This document shows positions 18,878-30,190 of a stretch of 55,734 bases of DNA, in pieces; position 1 is the stretch's first letter; the number at the start of each line of letters is the position of its first letter. Made by a program: the position numbers and the translations under genes. The notes beneath the pieces were generated by a model. The model saw only the letters and a list, made by a program, of their open reading frames with translations. It was not told the origin of the DNA and made no database searches. This stretch comes from an uncultured bacterium (GTDB taxonomy: Bacteria; Bacteroidota; Bacteroidia; Chitinophagales; Chitinophagaceae): positions 1-55,734 of the forward strand of contig CAJBBV010000187.1 in NCBI GenBank assembly GCA_903951405.1. Direction: 5' to 3'.

Positions 18878-19873
18878 ATGCTAAAGATTGGTATCATCGG
18901 AGCAGGACATTTAGGCAAGTTCCATATCAGCAACTGGCAAGAAATTGAGGGGATTGAGATTGTAGGCTTTCACGACCAGAATGAAGATACTGCAGCAGCT
19001 GTTTCCGCACAATTTGGAATAACTCATTATAGCAACCTTGACGAATTGATTGAGCTAATCGATGCTGGAGACGTTGTAACTCCAACACAATATCATTTTT
19101 CGGTTTGTGAAAAATTAATCAGAAACAGTAAACATGTTTTTGTTGAGAAACCCATGGCTAATGACATGGAAGAAGCCAAAAAGCTTTTAAGGCTGGTGAA
19201 TGAGGCTAAAGTAAAATTTCAGGTTGGACATGTAGAACGTTTTAACCCTGCCTTTATCGCATTAAATGGACATACATTAAACCCTATGTTTATTGAGGTT
19301 CATCGACTTGCTCAATTTAATCCAAGGGGCACTGAAGTGAGTGTTATATTGGACTTAATGATACATGACATTGATATTGTTTTACAAATAGTAAAAAGCG
19401 AGATCAAACACATTTCAGCCAGTGGTGTTTCTGTCATGACAGACACACCGGATATAGCTAACGTAAGGATTGAATTTCACAATGGCTGTGTTGCAAATCT
19501 AACTTCGTCACGCATTTCCATGAAAAAAATGCGAAAGATGCGCTTGTTTCAAAAGGATGCTTATATCGGTATAGATTTTCTTGATAAAAAAACAGAAATC
19601 ATCAAATTAAAAACAGAAGCAAAATCTGATGCAGATTTATTTAGCTTCGATATTGATACACAACATGGTATCAAAACTATTGCTATAGAGAATCCTGAAG
19701 TGAGGCCTGCCAATGCAATCAAAGCAGAGTTAAGTGCCTTTAGAGATTCCATCCTAAACAACACGACTCCAATTGTATCAGAGATTGATGGATATATGGC
19801 ACTTGACGTTGCCCACCAAATACTTGAAAAAATAGATAAGGCACATTTTGTACAAGGGAAGCAATCCAACTAA
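18878..19873 (+). CDS. Gfo/Idh/MocA family NAD(P)-dependent oxidoreductase
   Basis: Rossmann GIIGAGHLGKFH, VFVEKPMANDMEEAKKL, HVERFNPAF. Confidence 0.9.
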   Translation: MLKIGIIGAGHLGKFHISNWQEIEGIEIVGFHDQNEDTAAAVSAQFGITHYSNLDELIELIDAGDVVTPTQYHFSVCEKLIRNSKHVFVEKPMANDMEEAKKLLRLVNEAKVKFQVGHVERFNPAFIALNGHTLNPMFIEVHRLAQFNPRGTEVSVILDLMIHDIDIVLQIVKSEIKHISASGVSVMTDTPDIANVRIEFHNGCVANLTSSRISMKKMRKMRLFQKDAYIGIDFLDKKTEIIKLKTEAKSDADLFSFDIDTQHGIKTIAIENPEVRPANAIKAELSAFRDSILNNTTPIVSEIDGYMALDVAHQILEKIDKAHFVQGKQSN

Positions 19874-19903
19874 GGCATTAGCTAAATCCTATGCAGGAAC
19901 CTA

Positions 19904-20581
19904 TTAGTTGATGGGTTTAATTTTTAATTCTGCAAAAAGCAGATCATCTGGATACGTTATTTTAATATTAGACTCCTCTCCTTCTACTAGATGAACCTCG
20001 CCACCAGTGTATTCTAGGACTGATGCTTCATCTGTAAATGAAGATTGATAGTCTTGCTTGAAAGCCTCTTTGATGATTTTTCCCAAAAATGTTTGAGGAG
20101 TTTGTACAATATATAACTCCTCTCTAGGGAGTATATGAGTTGACCCATCAGGAGCAAGCCTACGGATACTATCCTTTACTTTTATAGCGGGCACCGTAGA
20201 TCCTTTAGTAATACAAGAATCATAGCACCTATAGATTAAATCAACGGAGAGAAGGCATCTTACAGCATCATGAATGAACACTACAGCATCATCAGGAACC
20301 CTGTTTAATCCATTTTGCACAGAATGAAATCGAGTTAACCCTCCATCAACCAATTGAATCGCTGCTTGATCATACCCAAACTCATGTAAACGTTCACTGG
20401 CAAAGTCATGATATGAATTTGGAAGAACTAAAATAACTTCGATATCAGTGAAGGCTTCCCTAAATCGATCAATAGAATATATGAATATGGGTTTACCCTG
20501 AATGGTTAAAAATTGTTTTGGAATATCAGTGCCCATTCGTTGGCCTGATCCACCTGCAACTATAACGACTACCTTTTTCAT
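19904..20581 (-). CDS. ispD: 2-C-methyl-D-erythritol 4-phosphate cytidylyltransferase
   Basis: VIVAGGSGQRMGTDIPKQFL, FIHDAVRCLL, TPQTFLGKIIKEAF, FTDEASVLE. Confidence 0.95.
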   Translation of the reverse strand: MKKVVVIVAGGSGQRMGTDIPKQFLTIQGKPIFIYSIDRFREAFTDIEVILVLPNSYHDFASERLHEFGYDQAAIQLVDGGLTRFHSVQNGLNRVPDDAVVFIHDAVRCLLSVDLIYRCYDSCITKGSTVPAIKVKDSIRRLAPDGSTHILPREELYIVQTPQTFLGKIIKEAFKQDYQSSFTDEASVLEYTGGEVHLVEGEESNIKITYPDDLLFAELKIKPIN

Positions 20582-20599
20582 GTGTAGCTGTATAATATA

Positions 20600-22018
20600 T
20601 TAGTTCTTTCTTCTAACAGCGACAAAGTAAATCGGAACACCAATTAAGGTTATGATTAAACCGGGCCAAGTAAATTCTGGCTTAAATTTAACCAGCAATA
20701 TGCAAAAGGTAATTCCCATTAAAATATAAATAGCTGGTAGGATTGGATATCCAAATGCTTTGTATGGACGTTCGATATCTGGGCGTTTTTTTCGAAGGAT
20801 AAAAATTCCGATAATGGTTAGTACATAGAAAATAACCACCATAAATGAAACCATATCCAACAAATCGCCATATCGGCCACTTAGGCAAAGAAGTGATGCT
20901 ACAACGGCCTGACTCCATAATGCCCATTGTGGCACTGAGTTCTTATTTAAGATTGAAGCTTTCTTGAAAAACAAACCATCCTGAGCCATTGTATAGTATA
21001 CACGTGCTCCTGCCATAACTAATCCATTGATGCATCCAAAGGTTGACACCATAACTAATATAGCAATAATAGAGCGCCCAGCTGCCCCAAAGATGACACT
21101 TGCTGCGGCTACAGCTATTCGGTCTTCTTCAGGTCGAGCGATCTTATCCAATGGCAATACATTCAAGTACATTAGATTGGCTGAAACATAAATGATTGTT
21201 ACAATCAACGTACCTAGAAAAAGACTTAGTCCGATATTTCGTTTCGGGTTTTTCATTTCACCGGCAATGAACGTCACATTATTCCATGCATCGCTACTGA
21301 AAATAGTTCCCACCATCGAGGCTGCAACAGCTCCAAGCAATGCTATACCCCCTATTGACTCCCACGTAACAGATCCATCATCATTTAATATAGCTTTTTG
21401 TGAAAGCATGCCTGTGGCCCAATTCTCTGACCAAAAGCTTTTTTCTACAAAAAGAAAGCCGCAAAGTATAAGTCCAAATAAGGCTACTAATTTAGAAATG
21501 GTAAAAGTGGTTTGTATTATTTTTCCTTCTTTAACTCCACGCGTATTAACATAAGTCAATAAAATTACTACGAGAATAGAAACCGCTTGAGCAGGATAAA
21601 TTTTTAAAGCCCCAAGTTGAAATAGAATATTTTCATCCTTCATATTAAGTGCAGGAAGAAAGTACCCAGTAAATTTTGCAAAGGCAACACCAACTGCTGC
21701 AATTGTTCCTGTTTGAATTACTGCAAAAAAACTCCATCCATACAAGAATCCCACCAATGGGTTATATGCTTCTTTTAGGTATACGTATTGTCCTCCTGCT
21801 TTAGGAAACATACCACTAAGTTCACCATAGCTTACTGCTGCAATAATAGTCATGAAGCCAGTGATAATCCATGCTGCGATAAGCCATCCAGCACTTCCTA
21901 CGTTTCGGGCAATATCTGACGTCACTATAAAAATACCTGATCCGATTGCTGAACCTGCAACCAGCATTGTACCATCTAATAATCCAAGGCTGGGCTTAAA
22001 ATTTGTATTTTCTGACAT
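20600..22018 (-). CDS. Amino acid permease (APC superfamily)
   Basis: About 12 hydrophobic segments, GSAIGSGIFIVTSDIARNVGS, PKAGGQYVYLKEAYNPLVGFLYGW. Confidence 0.93.
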   Translation of the reverse strand: MSENTNFKPSLGLLDGTMLVAGSAIGSGIFIVTSDIARNVGSAGWLIAAWIITGFMTIIAAVSYGELSGMFPKAGGQYVYLKEAYNPLVGFLYGWSFFAVIQTGTIAAVGVAFAKFTGYFLPALNMKDENILFQLGALKIYPAQAVSILVVILLTYVNTRGVKEGKIIQTTFTISKLVALFGLILCGFLFVEKSFWSENWATGMLSQKAILNDDGSVTWESIGGIALLGAVAASMVGTIFSSDAWNNVTFIAGEMKNPKRNIGLSLFLGTLIVTIIYVSANLMYLNVLPLDKIARPEEDRIAVAAASVIFGAAGRSIIAILVMVSTFGCINGLVMAGARVYYTMAQDGLFFKKASILNKNSVPQWALWSQAVVASLLCLSGRYGDLLDMVSFMVVIFYVLTIIGIFILRKKRPDIERPYKAFGYPILPAIYILMGITFCILLVKFKPEFTWPGLIITLIGVPIYFVAVRRKN

Positions 22019-22038
22019 AAAATTGATATTAAATAAAA

Positions 22039-22062
22039 ATCCCGGTTAATTAACCGGGATTG
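22039..22062 (-). terminator. Palindromic terminator between ompH-like and permease genes
   Basis: Perfect 24-bp palindrome AATCCCGGTTAATTAACCGGGATT, followed on the minus strand by a T run. Confidence 0.75.
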
Positions 22063-22084
22063 AAGATAAGTATTTCAAATATGA

Positions 22085-22678
22085 TTATTTGCCTTGAGGT
22101 TGCTTTTTATATGCCTGATTTAGTCCTTCCACTACCTCATTGGTGATGTTATATGTTGTGTCCTTATAAAAAAGGAAATTAATAGCACTGCTATGAGAGA
22201 AGATATAACTGTACTGCTTTTGCTTATTGAATTCAACAATAAAATCATTCATTCTTTTTTTCAACTCATCCATTGTTTTCATTCCTTCTTCAGCAATATT
22301 GTTTTCCAAAACCTTTTTTTGTTGGTCAAGATTTTGCAATTTTCCTTGATACATCTGTTGGAAATTTTCTGCTTCGGCCTGAGTTATCGACTGCCCTTTT
22401 TTCAAGAAGGCAAGTCTTTCGTTATCGATTTTTTGAAAAGCGGCATTAAGATCCCTATCAGCTGCTTCTTTCTTCTTGTCAAATTCAAGCATTTTTTCTT
22501 GATAGTATACATATTTTTCTTGGATGCTATCCAAATCTACATAAGCCACTTTAAGTGATGTAGATACTTCTGAATTTCCCAATGATGCGTTAGTGCTAGT
22601 TGTTTTTTTAGTAAAATTTAAAACCAGCAAAACAATAATGCCCAATGCAAAAATGATGTTTACTACTTTTTGATTCAT
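22085..22678 (-). CDS. OmpH/Skp-family periplasmic chaperone-like protein
   Basis: N-terminal TM/signal, VAYVDLDSIQEKYVYYQEKMLEFDKKK, long coiled coil, C-terminal YIFSHSSAINFLFYKDTTYNITNEVVEGLN. Confidence 0.88.
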   Translation of the reverse strand: MNQKVVNIIFALGIIVLLVLNFTKKTTSTNASLGNSEVSTSLKVAYVDLDSIQEKYVYYQEKMLEFDKKKEAADRDLNAAFQKIDNERLAFLKKGQSITQAEAENFQQMYQGKLQNLDQQKKVLENNIAEEGMKTMDELKKRMNDFIVEFNKQKQYSYIFSHSSAINFLFYKDTTYNITNEVVEGLNQAYKKQPQGK

Positions 22679-22706
22679 GATCAAAGCCTTTAAAATGTTG
22701 ATTAAG

Positions 22707-22735
22707 AAAAGGGAGCAGTGTATCTGCTCCCTTTA
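22707..22735 (-). terminator. rpoC terminator
   Basis: AAAGGGAGCAG-tgtat-CTGCTCCCTTT inverted repeat directly after the rpoC stop. Confidence 0.8.
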
Positions 22736-22739
22736 TTAT

Positions 22740-25700
22740 TTATTCTTCTTCGTCGAAGCTCATTACTTCTCGAGTGCTTTGAAGGAGTTCATACTCCTCT
22801 TTGCTACCTACGATTAGGTTTTCATAATCCTTAAGACCCGTACCAGCAGGGATATGGTGACCCGTGATTACGTTTTCTTTCAATCCAAGCATATCATCAG
22901 TCTTTCCTTGAATTGCGGCAGAAGAAAGAACTTTTGTCGTTTCCTGGAATGATGCAGCAGAGATCCAGCTTTGAGTACCCAATGAAGCCTTGGTAATACC
23001 TAGTAATACTGGGCAAGAAGTTGCAGCATTAGCATCCCTAAATTCAACTGTTTTTTTATCGGCTCTTCGTAAAATAGAATTCTCTTCTCTTACTTCACGC
23101 AAGCTAGAAATTTGACCTGCTTTCATGATGGCTGAATCTCCTGGATCAACCACTACTTTTTTGTCATATATCCAGTCATTTTCAGTATTGAAATCACTTC
23201 TATCTTCTAAATCACCTTCAAGGAATCGTGTATCGCCTGGATCAATAATTTCAACTTTTCTCATCATCTGACGAACAATTACCTCAACGTGTTTATCATT
23301 GATTTTTACACCTTGTAAACGATAAACCTCTTGAATTTCGTTCACAACATATTCTTGAACGGCAAAAGGACCTTTAATTGAAAGAATATCGCCAGGTGCA
23401 ACTTGTCCATCAGAAAGTGGAGTTCCCGCTTTCACAAAATCTCCGTCTTGTACAAGAATCTGACGAGTCAAGGTAACAAGGTATTTCTTTACTGCACCGT
23501 CTTTAGCTTCAACTGTAATTTCTCTATTACCACGCTTGATTTGACCAAAGGACACAACCCCGTCGATTTCAGCAACTACTGCAGGATTTCCTGGGTTCCT
23601 TGCTTCAAAAAGTTCTGTTACACGTGGTAGACCACCCGTGATATCACGGAGTTTACCCAGTACCCTTGGAATTTTCACCAACACTTGACCAGCTCTAACT
23701 TGATCACCTTGTTCAATAACAATATGTGATCCAACTGGCAAGTTGTATGTCTTTTCATCTTTTGCCAAGATCTTAAGTGATGGAATCCTTGTTTTATCTT
23801 TTGATTCGATAACTACTTTTTCTCTATGGCCAGTTTGTTCATCAGCTTCTTCTCTGAAGGTTACACCATCAATAACATTTTCGAAATCAATTGTTCCAGC
23901 TATTTCAGCAACAATGACATTATTGAATGGATCCCATGTACAAATGATATCCCCTTTAGATACTTTCTTATTATCACTGATTGCTAAAACAGATCCATAA
24001 GGAACGTTATTAGTAATCAATACACGGTCATTTTTCAAATCCATGATCCTCATTTCGCCGGTACGACCTATTACGATTTGAACATCTTGACCTTCGTTAT
24101 TTTTTGCTTTAACAGTACGGAGACCATCAAATTGAACTACCCCATCAAACTTAGCGATTAGGTGAGATTCAATTGATGCAGATCCTGCCACACCACCTAC
24201 GTGGAACGTACGCAATGTAAGCTGAGTACCTGGTTCACCGATTGATTGCGCTGCAATGATACCAACGGCATCACCACGTTGAGCAATGTTTCCTGTAGCA
24301 AGATTGATTCCATAACATTTTACACATGTACCACGCTTGCTTTCACAGGTCAATACAGAACGTATTTCGATGATTTCAATGCCTGAATCTTCGATTTTCT
24401 TAGCAGTGTCTTCATCAATATCTTGACCTGCAGAAACGATAATTTCATCAGTAACTGGATCGTATACATTATGTAATGAAGTTCTTCCTAAAATTCTATC
24501 ATAAAGTGGTTCAACAATGTCTTCATTGTCCTTCAAAGCACTTGTAGCAATACCTCTTAGCGTACCACAATCTTCTTCAGCTATGATTACATCCTGAGCC
24601 ACGTCAACTAAACGACGAGTCAAATAACCAGCATCTGCTGTTTTAAGGGCAGTATCCGCAAGACCTTTACGCGCACCGTGTGTTGAAATGAAATATTCCA
24701 ATACGCTCAATCCATCTTTAAAGTTGGAAAGAATCGGATTTTCGATAATCTCTGATCCACTTGAACCACTTTTTCTAGGCTTTGCCATTAATCCTCTTAT
24801 ACCTGCAAGCTGCTTAACCTGTTGCTTACTACCTCTCGCACCTGAATCTAGCATCATGTAAACAGAATTGAATCCTTGCTTATCAGTTGCCATAGCACGG
24901 ATAAGTGTTTCAGTCAATTTTGTATCCACCCTAGACCAAATATCAATAATCTGATTGTAACGTTCGTTATTGGTAATCAATCCCATGTTGTAGTTATCCC
25001 AAACTTCCTGAACTTCTCCAGAAGCTTGATCAACCATTTCTTCTTTCATCATTGGGATCAATAAGTCTTCAATACTAAAAGAAAGACCACCTCTAAATGC
25101 CATGCGGAAACCTAGTTCCTTGATTGCATCTAAGAATTTAGCTGTTGTTGGAACGTTGGTGATTTTGATGATGCTACCAATGATTTCTCTTAAACTCTTC
25201 TTGGTAAGCAACGCATTTATATAACCAACTTTTGCAGGAACGGCTTGGTTAAACAATACGCGTCCTACAGTCGTTTCAATCAATTTATTTTCTAAAACAC
25301 CAGCGTCTGTACGCACGTTAGCTTTTACTTTGATAGAAGCATGAAGATCGATCTTGCCTTCATTGTAAGCGATGATCACTTCTTCAGCACTATAAAAACG
25401 CATTCCTTCACCTCGAACAATTTCTGTCTCTGTTGTACGCTTTCCTTTGGTTATATAATACAAACCAAGTACCATGTCCTGAGAAGGAAGTGTAATTGGT
25501 GTACCATTTTGTGGATTGAGGATGTTATGAGACGCCAGCATAAGCAATTGCGCTTCCAATACTGCAGCGTGGCTCAATGGTACGTGAACGGCCATCTGGT
25601 CACCATCAAAGTCAGCGTTAAACGCAGAACATACCAATGGGTGAAGCTGTATCGCTTTACCTTCAACCAATTTAGGTTGGAATGCTTGAATAGACAAGCG

Positions 25701-27032
25701 GTGAAGTGTTGGGGCCCTATTCAACATGATAGGATGACCTTTCAATATGTTTTCAAGGATATCCCAAACAATGGCTTCTTTGCGATCAACAAGCTTTCTT
25801 GCTGATTTCACTGTTTTAACGATACCTCTTTCAATTAATTTTCTAATGATGAATGGCTTGAAAAGCTCAGCACCCATATCCTTTGGCAAACCACACTCAT
25901 GCAGTTTCAATTCTGGTCCAACAACGATTACAGAACGACCAGAATAGTCAACACGTTTACCAAGAAGGTTTTGACGGAAACGACCTTGTTTACCTTTCAA
26001 CACATCACTTAATGATTTCAATGCACGACCACCTTCTGCTTTAACGGCATTTGATTTACGGCTATTGTCAAAAAGTGAATCAATCGCTTCCTGCAACATC
26101 CTTTTTTCATTACGAAGGATAACTTCAGGCGCTTTGATTTCTAACAATCTCTTCAAACGATTATTCCTGATGATTACCCTACGGTACAAATCATTCAAGT
26201 CAGAAGAAGCAAATCGACCACCATCAAGTGGAACTAATGGTCTCAATTCTGGTGGAATAACCGGGATATATTGCATAACCATCCATTCAGGACGGTTTAC
26301 GATTCTAGTGTTAGCATCTCTGAACGATTCTACCACGCTGAGGCGCTTAAGTGCATCTGCCTTACGTTGTTGAGATGTTTCGTTTGCTGCAGAATTCCTT
26401 AATGAGTAACTAAGTGAATCCAATTCGGTGCGCATAAGTAAGTCATGCACAGCTTCAGCACCCATTTTAGCGATAAACTTATTCGGATCTTCATCCGGTA
26501 AGTATTGATTGTCTTTCGGAAGGGTATCTAATAAATCAAGGAACTCCTCTTCAGTAAGCAAATCACCTTGTTTTTTGCCTTTGTCAGCAACAATACCTGG
26601 CTGGATTACTACAAAACGCTCGTAGTATATGATACTTTCCAACTTTTTGGAACTGATACCAAGCAAGTATCCAATTTTGTTTGGAAGACTTTTGAAATAC
26701 CAAATGTGTACTACTGGAACAACCAATTTGATGTGCCCCATACGCTCACGACGTACTTTCTTTTCAGTAACCTCAACACCGCAACGGTCGCATACAATGC
26801 CTTTATAGCGGATTCTCTTGTATTTACCGCATGCACACTCATAATCCTTAACAGGACCAAAGATTTTTTCACAGAACAAACCATCACGCTCAGGCTTATA
26901 CGTTCTGTAGTTGATTGTTTCTGGCTTTAATACTTCACCAAATGACCTATCGAGGATAGAATCAGGGGAAGCCAGACTGATTGTGATTTTTGAAAACGAA
27001 GATCTCGGGCGATTGTCTTTTTTGATAGCCAT
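22740..27032 (-). CDS. rpoC: DNA-directed RNA polymerase beta' subunit
   Basis: [12 protein letters not shown] catalytic motif, N-terminal zinc site [24 protein letters not shown], complete N- and C-termini (1430 aa). Confidence 0.99.
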   Translation of the reverse strand: MAIKKDNRPRSSFSKITISLASPDSILDRSFGEVLKPETINYRTYKPERDGLFCEKIFGPVKDYECACGKYKRIRYKGIVCDRCGVEVTEKKVRRERMGHIKLVVPVVHIWYFKSLPNKIGYLLGISSKKLESIIYYERFVVIQPGIVADKGKKQGDLLTEEEFLDLLDTLPKDNQYLPDEDPNKFIAKMGAEAVHDLLMRTELDSLSYSLRNSAANETSQQRKADALKRLSVVESFRDANTRIVNRPEWMVMQYIPVIPPELRPLVPLDGGRFASSDLNDLYRRVIIRNNRLKRLLEIKAPEVILRNEKRMLQEAIDSLFDNSRKSNAVKAEGGRALKSLSDVLKGKQGRFRQNLLGKRVDYSGRSVIVVGPELKLHECGLPKDMGAELFKPFIIRKLIERGIVKTVKSARKLVDRKEAIVWDILENILKGHPIMLNRAPTLHRLSIQAFQPKLVEGKAIQLHPLVCSAFNADFDGDQMAVHVPLSHAAVLEAQLLMLASHNILNPQNGTPITLPSQDMVLGLYYITKGKRTTETEIVRGEGMRFYSAEEVIIAYNEGKIDLHASIKVKANVRTDAGVLENKLIETTVGRVLFNQAVPAKVGYINALLTKKSLREIIGSIIKITNVPTTAKFLDAIKELGFRMAFRGGLSFSIEDLLIPMMKEEMVDQASGEVQEVWDNYNMGLITNNERYNQIIDIWSRVDTKLTETLIRAMATDKQGFNSVYMMLDSGARGSKQQVKQLAGIRGLMAKPRKSGSSGSEIIENPILSNFKDGLSVLEYFISTHGARKGLADTALKTADAGYLTRRLVDVAQDVIIAEEDCGTLRGIATSALKDNEDIVEPLYDRILGRTSLHNVYDPVTDEIIVSAGQDIDEDTAKKIEDSGIEIIEIRSVLTCESKRGTCVKCYGINLATGNIAQRGDAVGIIAAQSIGEPGTQLTLRTFHVGGVAGSASIESHLIAKFDGVVQFDGLRTVKAKNNEGQDVQIVIGRTGEMRIMDLKNDRVLITNNVPYGSVLAISDNKKVSKGDIICTWDPFNNVIVAEIAGTIDFENVIDGVTFREEADEQTGHREKVVIESKDKTRIPSLKILAKDEKTYNLPVGSHIVIEQGDQVRAGQVLVKIPRVLGKLRDITGGLPRVTELFEARNPGNPAVVAEIDGVVSFGQIKRGNREITVEAKDGAVKKYLVTLTRQILVQDGDFVKAGTPLSDGQVAPGDILSIKGPFAVQEYVVNEIQEVYRLQGVKINDKHVEVIVRQMMRKVEIIDPGDTRFLEGDLEDRSDFNTENDWIYDKKVVVDPGDSAIMKAGQISSLREVREENSILRRADKKTVEFRDANAATSCPVLLGITKASLGTQSWISAASFQETTKVLSSAAIQGKTDDMLGLKENVITGHHIPAGTGLKDYENLIVGSKEEYELLQSTREVMSFDEEE

Positions 27033-27100
27033 AGTCAGATATCTGTTTTACATGTAAATCATGCTTGTTTTTTAACTAGATTACGTATCCTTAGGACCTC

Positions 27101-27129
27101 TGCAAGATATTGATAGTCAATAACTTGCA
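27101..27129 (-). other. Hairpin in rpoC 5' leader
   Basis: Minus strand TGCAAG-T-TATTG-ACTAT-CAATA-T-CTTGCA: 11 paired positions plus one T/T mismatch, about 70 nt upstream of the rpoC start. Confidence 0.5.
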
Positions 27130-27244
27130 AAATTTTATAATCTATTATAGACAAACATGCCAAAATTAGGGATGGCGAAGGTAGGCAAAAGGGGGCAAAT
27201 AACAATATTTTTTCTTAGCCGCCTGAACTGAAAAAAAAGGAAAT

Positions 27245-28792
27245 CTATTGCTTGTTTCGGGCTTTAAAGTGCTCAGATATGACCTCTTGGACAGGTATCC
27301 CCTTTATTTTGCTTTCCAACCAAGACAAAATATCCAAATACATGAAGGATCTGCTTTCACGTGGATTGTCTTTGATTAAGAATAAGACTTCGTAGAGTCT
27401 GGTAAATTCCTTTTTTATTTGGGTTCTATTCAGCCTAAAAGAATTCCGCAGGAAGGCAAAGATTTCCTTCTCCACAATACTTAGGTTTTGCATTTTAGAC
27501 ATAAACCTAAACACAGAACGAATTTGACTTTCAAGGATACTATCATTTCCCAGTTCGTAATGAGCAATGAGGTGAAGCAACCTAGCATAACATTGCAAGT
27601 CGGATCGCAGATCTGCTTTCCAGTGAATGATCTTATTTAGGTATACAACCGTATTTTCATAATCTGCAGATCCAAAATATAAACACGCAATTTTATAGTA
27701 AAACACAAGAGTTCGATGACGATCTAATTGCAACTCAAATTCTTTGATTTTGTCTTCGATATAAGGGACTAATTTTAACCCTTCACTAAAACTTCCATCT
27801 AAAAAATGTTTGTTGATTTTAGCTAAATAGAGATAGACAAATGTCTGTACTCTACTATTGATGGTTGCAGTACCTTCTTTAGAATGATAGAATTCTTCAA
27901 AACGTAAAAGTTCATTATCGAACTTTCGATCATTCCGCAACATGAAGTGTGCGATGATGAGATTATGCATTCCTTTAATATAATGCTGTGTTTCCGTTTT
28001 TATCATTTGCGGTTCCTTATCAAAAAGATCCACCCAACGTTGACAATTTTTATAATAAGTTAATAAATCTTGGAGGATAAACCCATACCAGGCGTGACTT
28101 TGGTAGAGGTATAATCTTTCGTAAAACCCGGTAAAATCAGAGGCATTAGGCGGAAGCTTTTCTTCAAAAAATCGTTTTACTCTTTCGACATCGTTTTCAT
28201 CTCTTGCATGACCTACCCTAATGTATAAACCATATAACTGAATTGCCAAATTGCTTAATTTACCAACCATAGTTAGGCGAGAACTCAAATCATCTACTTC
28301 AATAGCCAATTCGTTGGCTCGATCATCGAAGCTTCTAGTGATGTGAAGTGTTTCAATTTTCTTTTCGAAGAACAATGCTTGAACCCAATAGGTTATTTGA
28401 TTGTTGGCATAAGCAAGCTCTTTGATTTTTTGAAGCAACTTAAGGCTTTGGTGATATAACCCTTTATTATATAAAATTCGGGCAAAATCAAGTTGCTCGT
28501 GCAATTGAATGTCTATGCTTTGATCGTGTCGTAATAATCGTAAACTAGTAAGAATTTGTCGGTAAAGATGTGCCTTAAGGTTAGAAAGTTGTTGTTTTTG
28601 AATAGAAGGATTTTTACGCAAAATCGACTCCTCATCATAATGATCTGCATGATCGATAGCATCAAACAATTGTATGATTTTAAGATCATCTGATGCCGCA
28701 TTTCGCGTGACATAGAGCTTAAAATTGCGCTTTTCCCCTTTTTCAAGGGTTCTAATCAGCTGAAAAAGTTCGTCGACTGTCCTGTTAGGCAT
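27245..28792 (-). CDS. Conserved helical-repeat (TPR-like) hypothetical protein
   Basis: 515 aa, repetitive alpha-helical character (FARILYNKGLYHQSLKLLQKIKELA; YYKIACLYFGSADYENTVVYLNKII). Confidence 0.7.
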   Translation of the reverse strand: MPNRTVDELFQLIRTLEKGEKRNFKLYVTRNAASDDLKIIQLFDAIDHADHYDEESILRKNPSIQKQQLSNLKAHLYRQILTSLRLLRHDQSIDIQLHEQLDFARILYNKGLYHQSLKLLQKIKELAYANNQITYWVQALFFEKKIETLHITRSFDDRANELAIEVDDLSSRLTMVGKLSNLAIQLYGLYIRVGHARDENDVERVKRFFEEKLPPNASDFTGFYERLYLYQSHAWYGFILQDLLTYYKNCQRWVDLFDKEPQMIKTETQHYIKGMHNLIIAHFMLRNDRKFDNELLRFEEFYHSKEGTATINSRVQTFVYLYLAKINKHFLDGSFSEGLKLVPYIEDKIKEFELQLDRHRTLVFYYKIACLYFGSADYENTVVYLNKIIHWKADLRSDLQCYARLLHLIAHYELGNDSILESQIRSVFRFMSKMQNLSIVEKEIFAFLRNSFRLNRTQIKKEFTRLYEVLFLIKDNPRESRSFMYLDILSWLESKIKGIPVQEVISEHFKARNKQ

Positions 28793-28805
28793 CGTAGTTG
28801 AGTTT

Positions 28806-28824
28806 CGGCCAAAAGGCCGTTTTT
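28806..28824 (+). terminator. Intrinsic-terminator-like hairpin upstream of leuA operon
   Basis: CGGCC-AAAA-GGCCG followed by TTTTT on the + strand. Confidence 0.5.
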
Positions 28825-28960
28825 ACTGCATTTTAACCGCTTAAATGGCGTTTAGAAAGCGTAAATTACAACGCATTTTGGGGAAAACCGAAAAAATGAA
28901 AGGTATAAATTCACCTACTGCACATTTTTCTGCAGCCAAAAAGGTCAATGACAAAACAAA

Positions 28961-30127
28961 ATGGCTGAAAATAAAGTCTTCATATTTGATACCACATTGC
29001 GAGATGGGGAACAGGTGCCTGGTTGTAAACTCAATACGAAGGAAAAAATAGAATTGGCACTAGCTCTTGAATCGCTAGGCGTAGACATAATTGAGGCGGG
29101 CTTCCCTATTTCTAGTCCAGGCGACTTTGAATCAGTTTCTGAAATTTCCAAGATCATCAAAAATGCAACAGTATGTGGACTTAGTAGAGCTGTGGAAAAA
29201 GATATCGAGGTAGCTGGTGAGGCCTTGAAGCATGCAAAAAGAGGAAGAATACATACTGGAATCGGTACATCAGACTCTCACATTAAAAATAAATTCAATA
29301 GCAACAGAGAAGAAATTTTGGTACGAGCAGTTCAAGCAGTAAAATGGGCCAGAAGATATACCGACGATATAGAGTTTTATGCCGAAGATGCAGGCCGGAC
29401 TGAAAATGAATATTTAGCCAAAGTAGTTGAGGCCGTTATTGCTGCTGGTGCCACCACGGTAAATATTCCTGATACCACTGGATATTGCCTCCCTCACCAA
29501 TATGGCGAAAAAATAGCTTACTTGATGAACAATGTCAAGGATGTTGATAAAGCAGTTATTTCTTGTCACTGCCATAATGATCTTGGGTTAGCTACTGCAA
29601 ACTCTATAGCAGGTGCTATTGCAGGTGCTAGACAGATCGAATGTACTATTAATGGACTTGGTGAACGTGCCGGAAATACTGCATTAGAAGAAGTGGTGAT
29701 GGTATTTAGGCAGCATGCTAATTTAGGTCTATACACAAATATCGACCCAACACAACTGAATCCAATTAGCAGATTAGTTTCAGATACTATGCGTATGCCC
29801 GTGCAACCAAATAAAGCCATTGTTGGTGCAAACGCATTTTCCCATTCATCAGGAATTCATCAAGATGGATTTTTAAAAAATGCATTGACATATGAAATTA
29901 TCAGACCTGAAGAAGTAGGTGCAGAAAATTCAAAAATTGTTTTAACGGCACGAAGTGGACGTTCTGCTCTCGCTTATCGATTTAAAAATTTAGGATTTGA
30001 ATTCAATAGAAATGATATTGATACATTATACGACCAATTTTTAAAAATGGCAGATACCTTGAAAGAAGTTGAAGATGAAAATTTACGTAGGCTAGCAAAA
30101 CAATATCAAGATTCCTTTATAGCATAA
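28961..30127 (+). CDS. leuA: 2-isopropylmalate synthase (short form, no C-terminal regulatory domain)
   Basis: [48 protein letters not shown]; 388 aa. Confidence 0.92.
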   Translation: MAENKVFIFDTTLRDGEQVPGCKLNTKEKIELALALESLGVDIIEAGFPISSPGDFESVSEISKIIKNATVCGLSRAVEKDIEVAGEALKHAKRGRIHTGIGTSDSHIKNKFNSNREEILVRAVQAVKWARRYTDDIEFYAEDAGRTENEYLAKVVEAVIAAGATTVNIPDTTGYCLPHQYGEKIAYLMNNVKDVDKAVISCHCHNDLGLATANSIAGAIAGARQIECTINGLGERAGNTALEEVVMVFRQHANLGLYTNIDPTQLNPISRLVSDTMRMPVQPNKAIVGANAFSHSSGIHQDGFLKNALTYEIIRPEEVGAENSKIVLTARSGRSALAYRFKNLGFEFNRNDIDTLYDQFLKMADTLKEVEDENLRRLAKQYQDSFIA

Positions 30128-30190
30128 GGTTAACTCTATTACCCCGAATACTTTTAATTAAGCAAATACAGACTACAAAAACAACTTGTC

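Noticed and set aside
23403-26930. Several + strand ORFs (up to 154 aa) opposite rpoC
   Set aside because: Shadow ORFs of a strongly conserved gene; compositions look like antisense translation.
28568-28693. Leu/Ile-rich 41-aa + strand ORF (MCLKVRKLLFLNRRIFTQNRLLIIMICMIDSIKQLYDFKII) upstream of the leuA-side hairpin, considered as an attenuator leader peptide
   Set aside because: It is fully antisense to the TPR-like CDS, where Asp/Glu/Asn codons naturally read as Ile/Leu on the opposite strand; no promoter evidence.
28845-29051. 68-aa ORF upstream of and overlapping leuA
   Set aside because: Overlaps the conserved leuA start out of frame; no family resemblance. Possibly leader RNA but unsupported as a protein.
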